From Bugulina stolonifera (lineage: Eukaryota > Bryozoa > Gymnolaemata > Cheilostomatida > Bugulidae): DNA of 64,000 nt. The stretch is from positions 16,055,001-16,119,000 of the forward strand of contig OW285196.1 of NCBI GenBank assembly GCA_935421135.1, written 5' to 3'. The position numbers and the translations under genes are program-made. The notes below the pieces were generated by a model. That model ran no database searches. It worked only from the letters and a program-made list of their open reading frames with translations, and was not told the origin of the DNA. How positions within the stretch are numbered: the first letter of the stretch is position 1; each line of letters begins with the position of its first letter. Below, in pieces: positions 49,801 to 63,600 of the stretch.

Positions 49801-52800
49801 TTACTCTACGTGCTACATGTAGTTCCTTCAAAATGTAGATTCTCTCTCTGTACTGTAATGATACTGACTGACTGATCAACAGACTGACTCACTGAATAAC
49901 TGACTCATTAACTGTCTCACTGAATAACTGACTCATTAACTAACTGACCTGCTGAGTGACTGACTCACTGAATGACTAACTAACTCGTTAACTGACTCAC
50001 TGAATGACTAGCTCATTAACTGACTCGCTGAATGACAGACTCATTAACTGGCTCACTGAATGACTGACTCATTAACTGACTCACTGAATGACTTACTAAC
50101 TCATTAACTGACTCACTGAATGACTGACTCATTAACTGAATGACTGGCAACTGACTCATTAACTGAATGACTAGCGACTAACTGAGTGATGACTCGCCAA
50201 CCAGATATACATTTTGGTGATATACATGTGTGCATAGTATTTACATGTATGCGTTGCATATATACACTATTAGTATGCACTCTTGTTTATTTGTAGAGAT
50301 GGTAGCGTTATTATTAAGTTCACACTGAATCTAAAGAGTGGAATTACGACTGTGTCCGCAGAAACACTGATCAACATGACAACTGGAAGCTACTTCTGTT
50401 TTAATGATACATACATTGATCCATCTTGTGTGTTCATATATTCACACTTTGAAATTAGTGCCATGACACCATCAGTACCAGCTGTAACATTATCAGTATC
50501 TTCTGTGGGATCATCAGTATCTGCGATGACATCAGTAGCATCTGGTGTGACATCAGCAGCATCTGGTGTGACATTAGCTGCATCTGGTGTGACATCTGGT
50601 GTGACATCAGCAGCATCTGGTGTGACATCAGCAGCATCTGGTGTGACATCAGCAGCATCTGGTGCGACATCAGCAGCATCTGGTGCGACATCAGCAGCAT
50701 CTGGTGCGACATCAGCAGCATCTGGTGTGACATCAGCAGCATCTGGTGTGACATCAGCAGCATCTGGTGTGACATCCTCAATTAATCCTATGGCATCATC
50801 AACTCCAAATAGGACATACTTAACAAGTATCACACCAAAAGTGGTTCCCGTTAGATCAACTGTCACCCGACCTGGTGCTGTGGCTGCTGCTAGTCAGCCA
50901 TTCTCTAGGGAGTTTGTGGAACACGTAACGTCATCTCCTTTGTTGCCACCAACCCCGTTTTCGCCATCATTTGGGTCACCATTTGTTACTCCGTCCAAAG
51001 AGACCCCAACGACTGAATCTAGAAAAGTTGATTGCACTAAGAATCATAGCCACAGCAGTTCTTCAAACCCTCATTCACGAACTGCAACAGCTGAAGGTCA
51101 CTGGCCAATTAATACTCCCAGTGGATGGAACAACTTTGAAGGTGCTGCTGAAACTGTCATCAATTAAATCTAAGAAGTTGGCTTTGTGCATCATGATCAT
51201 GTACTTATGGACTTGTGGTATTTTACAGCAGTTTCCAGTTTATTTTTGTTTAACATAAACATCATCTGTTGTGCATCTGTTCTAATACTTGAAAATACAA
51301 CTTTTTATGTAGTGGAAAAGGAATTTGCATATACATGGATTTGTTTATAGTGGGCAATTGGGTTTGGGGTGACACCATATGCAATGGAGAAAACAACTTC
51401 TCCACCTAGGATTCCACTGAAGAGCCCCGACTATGTTCAGAAAGCATAAAGTTGCACCTGCGTCAAATATGTACAAGACTTTCTAATGGGTAGAGATTTT
51501 TGGTGCTTGATCAGCTTTCTGTTAATTTATCTGCATATAGGTGGTTGCAGGTGCTTGCTTTCTTGTAACTAACATTTGTTGATGGATGGATAATTAATTG
51601 TATTATAACCATGTCTGGAGAAGGCCTAAGCTAATGGGAAGGCTTATTAAAGAAGTTAACAGCTGCTTATAAAACGTTGATGGATTACAAGGTTGTTAGG
51701 TAAGTTTTGGTGCTTATTTGTGCTAATGTAATTGTTTAGTACTATGCGTATTCTTGCATTGTTATGTCTTAATCTCCATTTGTTTAGTATCATGTTATAA
51801 TGGCTGTTTTGTAGAAATGGTAGCATTGTGATTGATTTCTACCTCAGCATTGTGACCAATTTGAAGACTACACAAAATATAAGTAACCCAGAGGCTCCGG
51901 CAGCCATAGATGTGAAGGATCAGGCTGAGAAAGTAAGTATGATACAAAACATTACAAATGAGGAGTGGACGAAAAGAAATCCTAGTGGTGAAGACTGGCA
52001 GGTTGATACTGTCCAACTTGAACTACACAAGATCAGTGATCTCAACCAGAGAAATCTACTCAACTCAAATGTGACGGAACTGGCTACGTCTAGCAAGCTG
52101 AAGCTAACTGTAACTCCACCTCCAGCTACTACACCTACTGTTGTGACAACTACTAGGGGCACTCGGAGCACCAGCACGACCACTGATATTTCTACCACAA
52201 CATCCACCAAAGCTACTGTTAGTTCGACAACAATACCTTCTACTGAATCGGCCTCAATATCTACCACTTTGGCTTCGAGCTCTCATTCACGACCCCCCAT
52301 GACCTCACGAATAACAAGACCTCCCATCTCATCTACTGCACCACCTACTTCACTATCTACAAGATCGCCTACTACACCACCTACAAGACCACCTACTACA
52401 ACAGCTTCAACCGCTACTCAGAGGTCAAGCTTATTACCACCGGTTAGCAAGATTCCAACATCTGTTTTACCCACCACAACAGACCACTCTGACGAAGCTA
52501 TCAGTTCAAGCACTTCTGCATCTGTTGGTGGAAATGATGATTGCTTTATTCATTTTCTCAACGAGAATTGTAATACTGCATATTATCAGTGTGGAGCCAG
52601 GAAGGACAATATTCAATGTGATCCTGGACAAGCCCTTTCCTTAGACATATCACCATTTCCATGGAATTTATCGGCTTGTAGCATTCCTATAAATTTGGCT
52701 ATAAAGGATGGTGCCTTCCTTAATAACAGTTGCCCTCATGAAAGACAGTATCTCCGCTACAATTGTTCTGGTATCATACAAATGCCCTTATTACCTCAGG

Positions 52801-55800
52801 CAGATTTTGGTTATGAATATTCTTGTTGCCCTGTTAGGTCTATATTTGATAAGATTACAAACAGCTGTAAAGAGTGTGGTGATTGTAGCTCTGCAGAATC
52901 TGAAGACGAGCAGGCTGATGTAGTGTAACTTTAATTGCATTTTACATCCCATGGTTGCTTGAATGACTGACAAGAGTACATTATGTGCCACAATTTTCCT
53001 TTTTAATGATTAGTGCACAGTTTTATTCCGTCCTTCATTGCTATATGAGAATTATTTTAGATGCTGATTTATTTTCATTGTAATCTAAGGATACCATATT
53101 TATTAAATCCTACTAATTGGTGTCGGTTTATAACTTAAAATATCTTTCAGGCATTATATTTATATTATACTCAATGGAAGTGAATTGCTCTTTTTGTTCT
53201 TTTTAAATAATTTAATCATCTAATCAACTATATGTAGGGCAAAAAATGCCAATGTAAAGCACATGTACCATTCAATATGTTACTAGTAGATTTACTATGT
53301 TACTCCACACTGGTGATCAATAATGCTATACCCTTCTTTTTATTAATGTGCCATATTATCAGCCATTGCTGTTACATTTATAATTATGGTTTTGATGATA
53401 TTTATAATTGGTGTATGTTGAACAAGTTTAAAAATATACTTACCACAATCATGTACAATTTACATTCATTTTATTGCTGAAAATTTTCCATTATCCGGAC
53501 TCTAGAGCTAGACCAAGGGTGCCCAATTATTTTTGGTAAGTGGCCAACAGATGACTGGGCCCCAAGCTTGTGGCCAGGTATTAGTGCATAGATATGACAT
53601 TGTGTGTTTAGATGTGTATTAATGTGTAAACATGCATGAAATGCAATTGAATGCGACATAAATGTAGCATATCTACAAGTGCACATGTATATGGCTTCAG
53701 TGTCAATATAATTATGCTGACAATTCCAAATAGCTGGCCAAGACTATTATAATAACAAAAGACAATAAAGTATTGCCAAATCAAGGACTTGTACACCCTT
53801 GGCCAAACAAACTTATTGGAAATTGTATGAAATTTTGAGTTTTTTGTTCAAGTAGAGGGTCTGATGAAATTAGCTAAAGGCCTGATCAGGCTTGCTGGCC
53901 TCCATTTGTGCACCACTCACATAGACCATATGCTGTGGGTGTTATATAGCTAACATAAAAAGAGGGACATAGAAGACTAGAGTACTACAACTAATGCTCT
54001 CCGCGTTGATCTTAATCGAACACCAATAATAAATAGTATATCATTTCAAGGTGAAACAAATCTTATTGAACTCACCGAGCTTTGTATAATCAGTTGAGTC
54101 GATAACTGGACAATTGGGAAACAGTAATCCAGCATTAGCTATCATTTTGTTTCTAATTTTTTTGAGTAAAGTAAATTTTGTTACTTTTTGACACCAGAGA
54201 TTTGTTTAAGTAAAATGTTAAGTATTATGTATGTCATGTGATGGGTTAGCATATACAGGGTTTCCATTGTAAACAACTCTCACTAATAGCAGCTGTGGTT
54301 AACAGTGTATACTAAGCCCATGAATTATTAATAGCTCGCGCTAATTACTGGCCTATAGCCAGCTTGCATGACTGCGTACAAGTACGCACTGACTGGGCTC
54401 GCTAAATGAGTGCGAGCTGAGTCATCCCATAGCTCGAGTTGAGCTTAAACTGCACCGAGTTCTGGGTCTGAACCATGGAAACCAATGTTATATTGCTCTT
54501 TACTACAGAAATGGTAGCATCGTGATAGACTTCAAGCTAAAGTTTTCTTCAGTTCAAGAGGCGTCTGCTGAATCAAATTGTAGCTCTGCTATCTCTTCTT
54601 CCTGTCCAGATAATTGGCTTACAGCTGACCAGGTCGTGGGCCAACTGAATGAAAAGTTTGGTGAGTAAATATGATTAGTAATGCATGAGTACAAGTCATT
54701 GCAAACATGGCCACATACTAGCCTGCCTATCATCCTCTTACCCAGGATAGGGCTGTCTCCCACTTCCTGTGGATTTCGCCAGGTATAGAGGTCACTTCTG
54801 GTCCCACTCCATAGTGTAAACCTGAGCATAGGGTCTACACCGGGTGAAACCAACCTTGTAGCTATCGACAGTGGCGGTAGAGAGTCCGGGGTGCAAGTGT
54901 TATGAGGCCGTATACTCCTGTGTACCCTCGCTTGCAATACTGGGTGACTACATGTACCACAATATGTGATGCTATAATCACTGAGTGACTACATGTACCA
55001 CAATATGTGATGCTATAATCACTGAGTGACTACATGTACCACAATATGTGATGCTATAATCACTGAGTGACTACATGTACCACAATATGTGATGCTATAA
55101 TCACTGAGTGACTACATGTACCACAATATGTGATGCTATAATCACCGAGTGACTACATGTACCACAATATGTGATGCTATAATCACTGAGTGACTACATG
55201 TACCACAATATGTGATGCTATAATCACTGAGTGACTACATGTACCACAATATGTGATGCTATAATCACTGAGTGACTACATGTACCACAATATGTGATGC
55301 TATAATCACTGAGTGACTACATGTACCACAATTTGTAAAGGTTGGTTTCCACTCAGCAGGTCCTACCTCCAGGCTAGCTCCAGGTAGCCTGGAGGTGGCC
55401 TGGAGTCAACGTGGTTTCCACTTCACAGGCTTTGCCTTCTCAGCTACAGCAAGATGCCTACAGGGGACCTGCAGTAGACCGGGAAGGCACCTGGAGACAT
55501 ATGTTTTCACTCAATACATGTAATAAACAAAGTAATAAAAGTGCTATTATTATTCAATTACTTTACAACCGGTGGGTGACCGCAGGTCGTGGTATCCATT
55601 CTCCAGGCACAGCCTGCGGTCAATGATTAGCCGCCGGTAAGTTGAAATTTTTCAACTTACCGGCGGTCAGCTACAGGTTTTACGGTCTTCTAGTGGCTTT
55701 GGTTTCCACACCGCAGGCCTTATTCTACCGGTCAGCCTGCGGTCAAAAACCGGCTAACTGGAAACCAACCTTAATGCTATAATCACTGAGTGACTACATG

Positions 55801-57578
55801 TACCACAATATGTGATGCTATAATGTTGTAGAAGAAGAAAGTAAATTGGGAGAAGATGGAGGTTTTAAACTTGATAACAATAGCGTGAGAGTAGAGAGAA
55901 AGGCAGCCGGTAGGCTGACTACTACCACAATATCTACACCTACACCCACCACTTGGATCACTGAGAGCTCTAGCACAGCTGACTCGGTTTACTCCTCTGC
56001 AATAACCAGTCCAACATCCACTCCACAAACCACATTGAAAACCACCCCAGCAACCACAGCAACCACGACTACCCAGACGATGGCCACTCGGACAACAACT
56101 CTGAGGACAACTACAGTTAAACTAACTGGTATGTGTTCATTGTACTCATCTTTGAGCTGAGCAATGTTAATATAAGAACAATGTATGCTATCTGCACCAG
56201 TATTACACGTGTTCCCTCTCCCTTACCGTTAAACTCAAATAGTATTTGTACACTATAGTAGTATTTGTACTATAGTAGTATTTGTACTATAGTAGTATTT
56301 GTACTATAGTAGTATTTGTACTATAGTAGTATTTGTACTATAGTAGTATTTGTACCATAGTAGTATTTGTACTATAGTAGTATTTGTACTATTGTAGTAT
56401 TTGTACTATAGTAGTATTTGTACTATTAATAGTGGTATTTGTACTATTAGTAGTATTTGTACTCTCGAGTAGTATTTGTACTATAGTAGTATTTGTACTA
56501 TAGTAGTATTTGTACACTATAGTAGTATTTGTACACTCTAGTAGTAATAGTAGTGTGGTTAAAATTATTACGTTTGATTTTGCAGAAGAAATATCGCTAA
56601 GCACTAGTAGTGTGCCTGTTGGACCGACTACTATTACTGATTCCACACCTGACCCAACTACTGCGAGTACTGGTGCTCTTTCTGACGTCACTAACACTAC
56701 TATTACTTTTACTGAGATGACCACTATTAGTACTGACACGTTAACTGACACAACTACTGACTCTACTACTACTGCTACTACTTTGAATACTGCCGACACT
56801 AGTACTGAAATAGAAGCTTTTGGCACTACTGACGGTGATACTGCGTGGACTTTTCCTATTACTGTCACTATTCCTACAACTACTCCAGCTACAACAACAA
56901 CTGCTACTACTACTATCTCAGCTACTACTACTACTACTACTACCACTCCTACTACGACTACCACTCCTACTACGACTACTACTACAACTACTACCACTCC
57001 TACTACGACTACCACTCCTACTACGACTACTACTACAACTACTACCACTCCTACAACTACTACCACTCCTACTACGACTACCACCACCCCCACTACTACT
57101 ACTACTACCACTACTACTGCTACTACTACAATCCCCGCTACTACTACAACTACTACTACCCCCACTATTGCTACTACTCCTACTCCTACTAATACTACCA
57201 CTCCTACTACTACTACCACCCCCACTACTACTACTACTGCTACTACTACCACTCCTACTACGACTACCACCACCCCCACTACCACCCCCACTACTACTAC
57301 TACTACTACCACCCCCACCACTACTACTACTACTACTACCACCCCCACTATTGCTACTACTCCTACTAATACTACCACTCCTACTACTACTACCACCCCC
57401 ACTACTACTACTGCCACCCCCACTACTACTACTACCACCCTCACTACTACTACTACTACTACCACCACCATCCCCACTACGACTGCCACCACCCCCACTA
57501 CGACTACCACCACCCCCACTACTACTACCACCACCCCCACTACGACTGCCACCACCCCCACTACGACTACCACCACCC

Positions 57579-57635
<57 letters not shown>

Positions 57636-60600
57636 TCAGCCCCACTACAACCACCACCACTACTACGGGTGCTACTACTAGTGCAACAGCTGCATCACCA
57701 ATGACAGGTTAGGTGGTAGCTTACTTCTTTCTTTCATTGGCCGTTGGTGTGGGTCTTGCTTTCTCAGTTGTTAATTTATAGATTTATGGGGTGGTAAATA
57801 CTTGTGTAAAGTTTAGATGTGTAAACTGCAGCGGTGCAGCAGTAACTCCTTAGTGTGTTATCTTCGGTTGGTGAGTCAGGAGTAGACAGACAAAGAGGTC
57901 AACAGATAGTCTATTCCTTTCTGTCTGCCGGTCTCCAATTCTCCAGTAGTTACTGTCTGACCACTCGACTAAGTTACTAACAGCCGCAGAGCCACTGGTT
58001 CAAACCCCAACCATTATTGCTCAGAAATAAGATGTTCTTAATGTACAACATACATGTGAATCGTAGAGGAGTACAAAGCAGTGAATGCTGTGTACTTGCA
58101 TGACAAACAAAGTTTTAGACAATTTGCTGCCGATCTCGCTTCTGAATAGTCTTGAAGATTTGAAAGTTGGCGAGTGTTAACCTAATGGGATGTTTTATAT
58201 TTGAATGGATTCATGCAGCCTGGTAGAGCTGTGTCATGGGCACAATCACTCTGCAATCTGTATGTATGTATAAACAATACATGTACAGTAGTTAATCACT
58301 GTCTATTAGCCATATTAAAACCGTTCCTAAACAGAAAAGAGTTCTTCTTTGTTAAAGGAATTGTACAGTGCTCAATGAATAATTTCAAATACTATAAAAT
58401 AAACTATCATGAAATTTTAGTATCGATGCAAAATTCTACATTCGGTCAGGAGTTGTAGAGAGTTGTAGATGGTGCTGTGAATTGGCAGTGAATCTGCCTT
58501 TAATGATGACATGGGAGGTTTACAGTAGCTGAACCTGTCAGCCTATTGCAACATCTGAAACTACTAATATCAGTCATTGAGGCACAGTGCTTATTTTATG
58601 AGTAGAGAATTGTGTGATAGCCAACATTGCATGCTCCCCTCCAAAGTTGACTGCCTACTCCTCTTACTATCTTCATCCCCTCACTATCTGCAACCATTAC
58701 TATTTACACTCCTTGCTGTTTGCACCCTTTACTATCTCCACCCCTTACTATCTTCACCCCTTACTATCTCCACCCCTTACTGTCTACACCCCTTACTATC
58801 TGCAACCGTTGCTATCTACACCCCTTGCTATCTGCAACCGTTACTGTTTACACCCCTTGCTATCTCCACTCCTTACTATTTTCATTCCTTACTGTCTACA
58901 CCCCTTACTGTTTACACTCCTTACTGTCTACACACCTTACTATCGACACCCCTAACTTTCTACACCCCTTACTGTCTAGACCCCTTACTTTCCACACCCC
59001 TTACTGTCTACACACCTAACTTTCTACACTCCTTACTGCCTACACCCCTTACTACCTACACCCCTTACTGTCTACACCCCTTACTGTCTACATCCCTTAC
59101 TATCTCCACCTTACTATCTACATCCCTTACTAGCTCCAACCCTTACTATTTACACTCTTCACTGTCTACACCCCATACTAATGACTATCAAGGTGATGGT
59201 TGATTTATATAATTTGATATTACTGCTTGCCTGCTGTTATAATTCCTGTATAATGATTGCAGTGTATTGTATGTACAGCATGATACAGCAGGTAAACTGA
59301 GATATTATTTTGGTGTACCTACAGGCTGTGCTGCTCGGGCCATGAGAAACTTTGGTATATACAAGGATGAAGAAGATTGTACCAAGTATTATGTGTGTTA
59401 TGATGAAATTGAGGGGCTGCAGAATACCCAGTGTGGCGAGTCAACCATGTTTAAAGTGGAGGGTAAACACACAGGAAGTTGTATTGAGTGAGTATTGACT
59501 CATTTACCAGCAGCCAATAGCAATGAAGGTAACAAGACATCCGCTACTGAGTGGATGGAGTAGATAATCCTGAATACAAGTTCATTTGTTTCCTAATATT
59601 TTAATAACAGTCCTGTTATGAGGGAAATATTTAGCTGGTTTACTCATTGAATAGTAGTGCCAGGAGGCGGTGTCTTGCTGGGAATACTACATATACAGTA
59701 ATTATGGTATGTCTAGTTGTTATATGTATATTCAATGTCCACTTACCCTTACAGATGTGATCAGTCAGTCTGTCCCAAGTGTCAGCCTTTCCAGGACTAT
59801 GAGGGTTACAGCAAGGTGGGTGAAATACTACAGTGTGTGTGTAACATGCTATGGTGTACAGTCACATGTTGATATACATGCACGTGTATAATAATGCTAT
59901 GTACTATGACGCCTCATCTATTCATATACTCAGCAGAATTTCTCCTCTTTTTATTGTCAACTTGAATTTTAATGTGATCAACTAAACCTCAAGTCTCCCT
60001 ATCTCTACTAAATCTCAAGTCTCCATATCTCTACTAAACCTCAAGTCTCCTATCTCTACTAAACCTCAAGTCTCCTATCTCTGCTAAACCTCAAGTCTCC
60101 CTATATCTACTAAACCTCAAGTCTCCTATCTCTACTAAGCCTCAAGTCTCCATATCTCTACTAAACCTCAAGTCTCCCTATCTCTACTAAACCTCAAGTC
60201 TCCTATCTCAACTGAACCTCTATAAGTTAAGTCAGTAGATATTCCAATATTCTCATCAATATTTGGTTAGATTTTATATGATGGGGGAGGTAAGCTGCTG
60301 TGTATGTGTCACTATAAAACTGCATCATGTATTGTACATGTACATGTGATATCTCTCCCCCACTCTGCACCATGTCTCATTGTGCGTCATGTTGCATATC
60401 TAGATATTACTACCACATACATACAGCTACAATCATCTATTACCCTTGACTATACTTATGGTGTGGGTACTGCTTACACTTTTAGCCTACTAGTCCAAAC
60501 CAATTAGTAATTGAGACCTGCAGGTATCTACTACTACACTGACACTGATGAACTACACTGGCTAATTTACCAGTAACACAGCTGCATTGTTGATTAAATT

Positions 60601-63600
60601 CTAAGACCCACAATAATTATTCTGCACAAAGGATATTGTGCTAACATAATATAGAGACACTTCATAGGCAGGTAGACACAATTCTTTATTTTATTTACTT
60701 TCTCCACCATAGCCTTCACTTTCAGTATTAATGCCAAGTGATGTGTGATGTCTTGCGATGTCTTGTATTTCTCACCAATATCAAAGCTAGTGGAGGGACC
60801 AATGAGGAACTTAGCTACATTCATCTCCTGCACATTTAAATCACATATAAAGTAGCTTCTTTTTTATAGGCTAGGGGCAGGTTGTAAAGTTTCATATCTT
60901 CCCCTCCACTATCTTTGTCCGCCTCTCATAGAGCCTGCTCTTAGGGTCATAGTTGTAGCAGCTCAACACTCTGGAAACATGCTAGAGCCATTATAGCCAG
61001 TAATGTTCCCAGCTTGTATGTGGAACCAGTAGTAGTAGTTGTAGTACATCTGTTAGTACAATATACAAGGTACTACAAGTATGTGGTACCTGTACTACAT
61101 ACGTATCTAAGTGACTGTGAGGAGCTCCTGAGAATTACTGCTACTATATCTAAGTCTAAGCTACCATTTGAGGATTTCTCTAAGTACATGTAGGTAACAA
61201 CAGACTTAGTTTGTTATTATATGTTAATTCCTGACCATTTAACCGATTGTACAAGCATGTCTTGTATACATGTAGGCTGATTCATCTTTATCCTCAAATG
61301 AAAACTACAGGTAAACCAGTTGCCACTTACAGGCCATCTCATTGGTCACCTGCCAGAGTGATTAACTGTTTTCATATTTCCCATTTTGAGAGTATTTCAC
61401 TTTAGTTTATAGTTTGCAATCTCACTTCTTCTAACATGGATATGCTTTAAGCTAGACTTGTTGGCTGGCTAGGATAGACTGCCTCTTCATGCAGACAGTC
61501 ACCCATAACCCTAACACTGCTTCTTACCACCTCCTACATTTGTCTGCAAAGTTTGTACATAACTCTACAGCATTTTAAAGTATGATTTCTGCTTAATAAG
61601 ATTTTATCATACTATTGTGAGTTAAATAGAAACAGTCTGATGTGACAATGCTATTCTACTGAGTGCTCACACAGTTTGACGTTCGAGTGAAATTATGGAT
61701 CAATGCCAACGTTGCATTTATACCTTCAACACTGTCAGAATGTCCTGTTAGTCTGAGCCAGACTGCCTCTGCTTCATTGTCATGTGATATAGGCTGTGAC
61801 TGCATTTTACCCTGTGACCATATGACTTTACCATGTGACTATGCGACAATGCCATGCGACTATACCATGTGACTGTACCATGTGTCTGTATTATGTGACT
61901 GTATCACGTGACTGTAACACGTGACTGTAACATGTGACTGTAACATGTGACTGTAACATGTGACTGTATTATGCGACTGTAACATGTGATTTTACCATGT
62001 GACTTTACCCTGTAACTTGACCATCTTAAGCCTGTATTATGTCTCTGTACCATTTAAGATATTTCTGGAGTCCGGCTTCTCTTTCTGCTTGCTTCTTGTG
62101 GTGAACACAACTCCAGTATCAGAAGATAGCAAAACTTGCCGAGCATATTATTTATTTATACTTTTAGATACAAATGACAACTGAGCAAGATTTGAAAACG
62201 AAAGCTTTGCCTTCAAGTCACTCTCCTGTTTACAAGTCAAGTTTAATTAGTCTTTCTGCTGTTACACCTAATCTAACTGTGAATACTCAGACCTCCACTC
62301 CTACTCAGACTGTGACTACTACTCTCACTGCTACCAATGGAACTACTACACCCACCGTGACTACTACTCCCACTGTGACTACTGCTCCCACTGATACCAC
62401 TGTTACCACTGCTCCCACTGTGACTACTACTCCCAATGATACCACTGTGACTACTGCTCCCACTGTGACTACTGCTCCCACTGATACCACTGTGACTACT
62501 GCTGCCACCTTGACTACTACTCCCAATGATACCACTGTGACTACTATTCCCACTGTGACTACTACTCCTACTGCTACTGCAAGTACAGTGGTATTGAGTG
62601 CTGCTACAGCTGCTGGTTATTCAGATCCAAGGTTAAGTAGGGTTGAAGGTAAGTTGAATATGTTGTATTTAGCCTATGTACTCCAGGGCTAGGGGTTTGG
62701 GTGTTCACTAGCTATTAGCAAAGTTTATATATTTATTAAGTTTTTCCACGGTGTTCTGCGCCATTAGGATTGCTCTAAAACCTGACCTAATAAACGGCCT
62801 TGTCCGAAGTAGTTGAGCAGGCAACGAAAAATTACTAATAAAACAATGGAGATTTTCTCAAGGGCGGTGAAAAAATTGTCCTGTCCTGTGATGCTAGCCC
62901 ATTTTTTTTAAGGATGCATGATGTTTATACTGATAGCATCAATTATAGCAGAGGCAAGCACTTAAAGGAATTTAAATATGGGAAAAAGGCCCAAAATTTT
63001 GAGCCGTCCTGCTGAGCATGTGAGCTGACCGAACGTGCAGAAAAAGAAAAGACAGCTCTTATTTTGTGCAAATTCGCATTGTCTTCGTGACATTATAACA
63101 CATACGAAGCCTCTTGTCGCGTACTCAGTGGGAGTTGTGCCTCATGTAGACCAAAGATGGCAGAAGTACTCTCTTTGCACAGACTGTCAACTGCTTTTGG
63201 CTCGTTATGTCGGCCTATATTTTTGTAGCCTAAGCGTTTGCCATAGATTGAGCGATCGTCAACGAGCAACGTTCTGCCGATTTTGCGATTAAGCGCATCG
63301 TTTACTGGATAAACTTGTATATAGAAACTTTGCTATTAGTAAATAAAATAATGAGGATTGAGCTCTCAAACATTGTTAAACCATGCAACCAGTTATACCA
63401 ACTGAACTTGTAACTGTTGTACATGTAGGTAACGCTACGGCTCAATTACAAACCACATTTGTTGCAGAAGCTGTCACAACTATCATACCAACAACAATTA
63501 CTTCACCAATACCGCAATCCAGTAAATTAACTACGACTGATGAGAGAGTCTTTAAAACCTCAACTAGAAAGCCGTCACCAACAACTGACTTGGCCACCGT

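Larger units (their letters stand above)
54509..57707 (+). other. Alternative route C: SEA C-terminal half and two Thr-rich mucin exons
   Basis: The exons are 54509-54660, 55832-56128 and 56586-57707. The first restores R-N-G-S-I-V-I-D-F-K-L and has two Cys, ending NEKF. The second and third both start E-E after a phase 1 junction and become nearly pure Thr with Pro/Ala. The third exon (374 codons) contains long TTTPTTTT runs, dense O-glycosylation sites by family knowledge. No stop is reached, so this route continues to the CBM14-like exon. Confidence 0.75.

Noticed and set aside
50283..52928. Exons A and B as independent downstream genes
   Set aside because: Both start with an acceptor in the exact phase needed by the SEA donor and restore the SEA motif. 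Neither has a signal peptide or promoter of its own.
53510..53925. Decayed hAT-like transposon
   Set aside because: The end sequences (AAGGGTGCCCAATT and TTGTGCACCACTC) pair only weakly and no target duplication was found.
56389..57660. Minus-strand Val/Gly-rich open frame opposite the Thr-rich exon
   Set aside because: It is the complement of ACT/ACC codon runs. The plus strand has phase-matched splice sites at both ends.
61675..61872. Possible SEA-mucin exon starting FDVRVKLWINA
   Set aside because: It has an AG acceptor but no convincing donor before its stop, and it runs into a 13-bp repeat. The flanking exons already join in phase without it.
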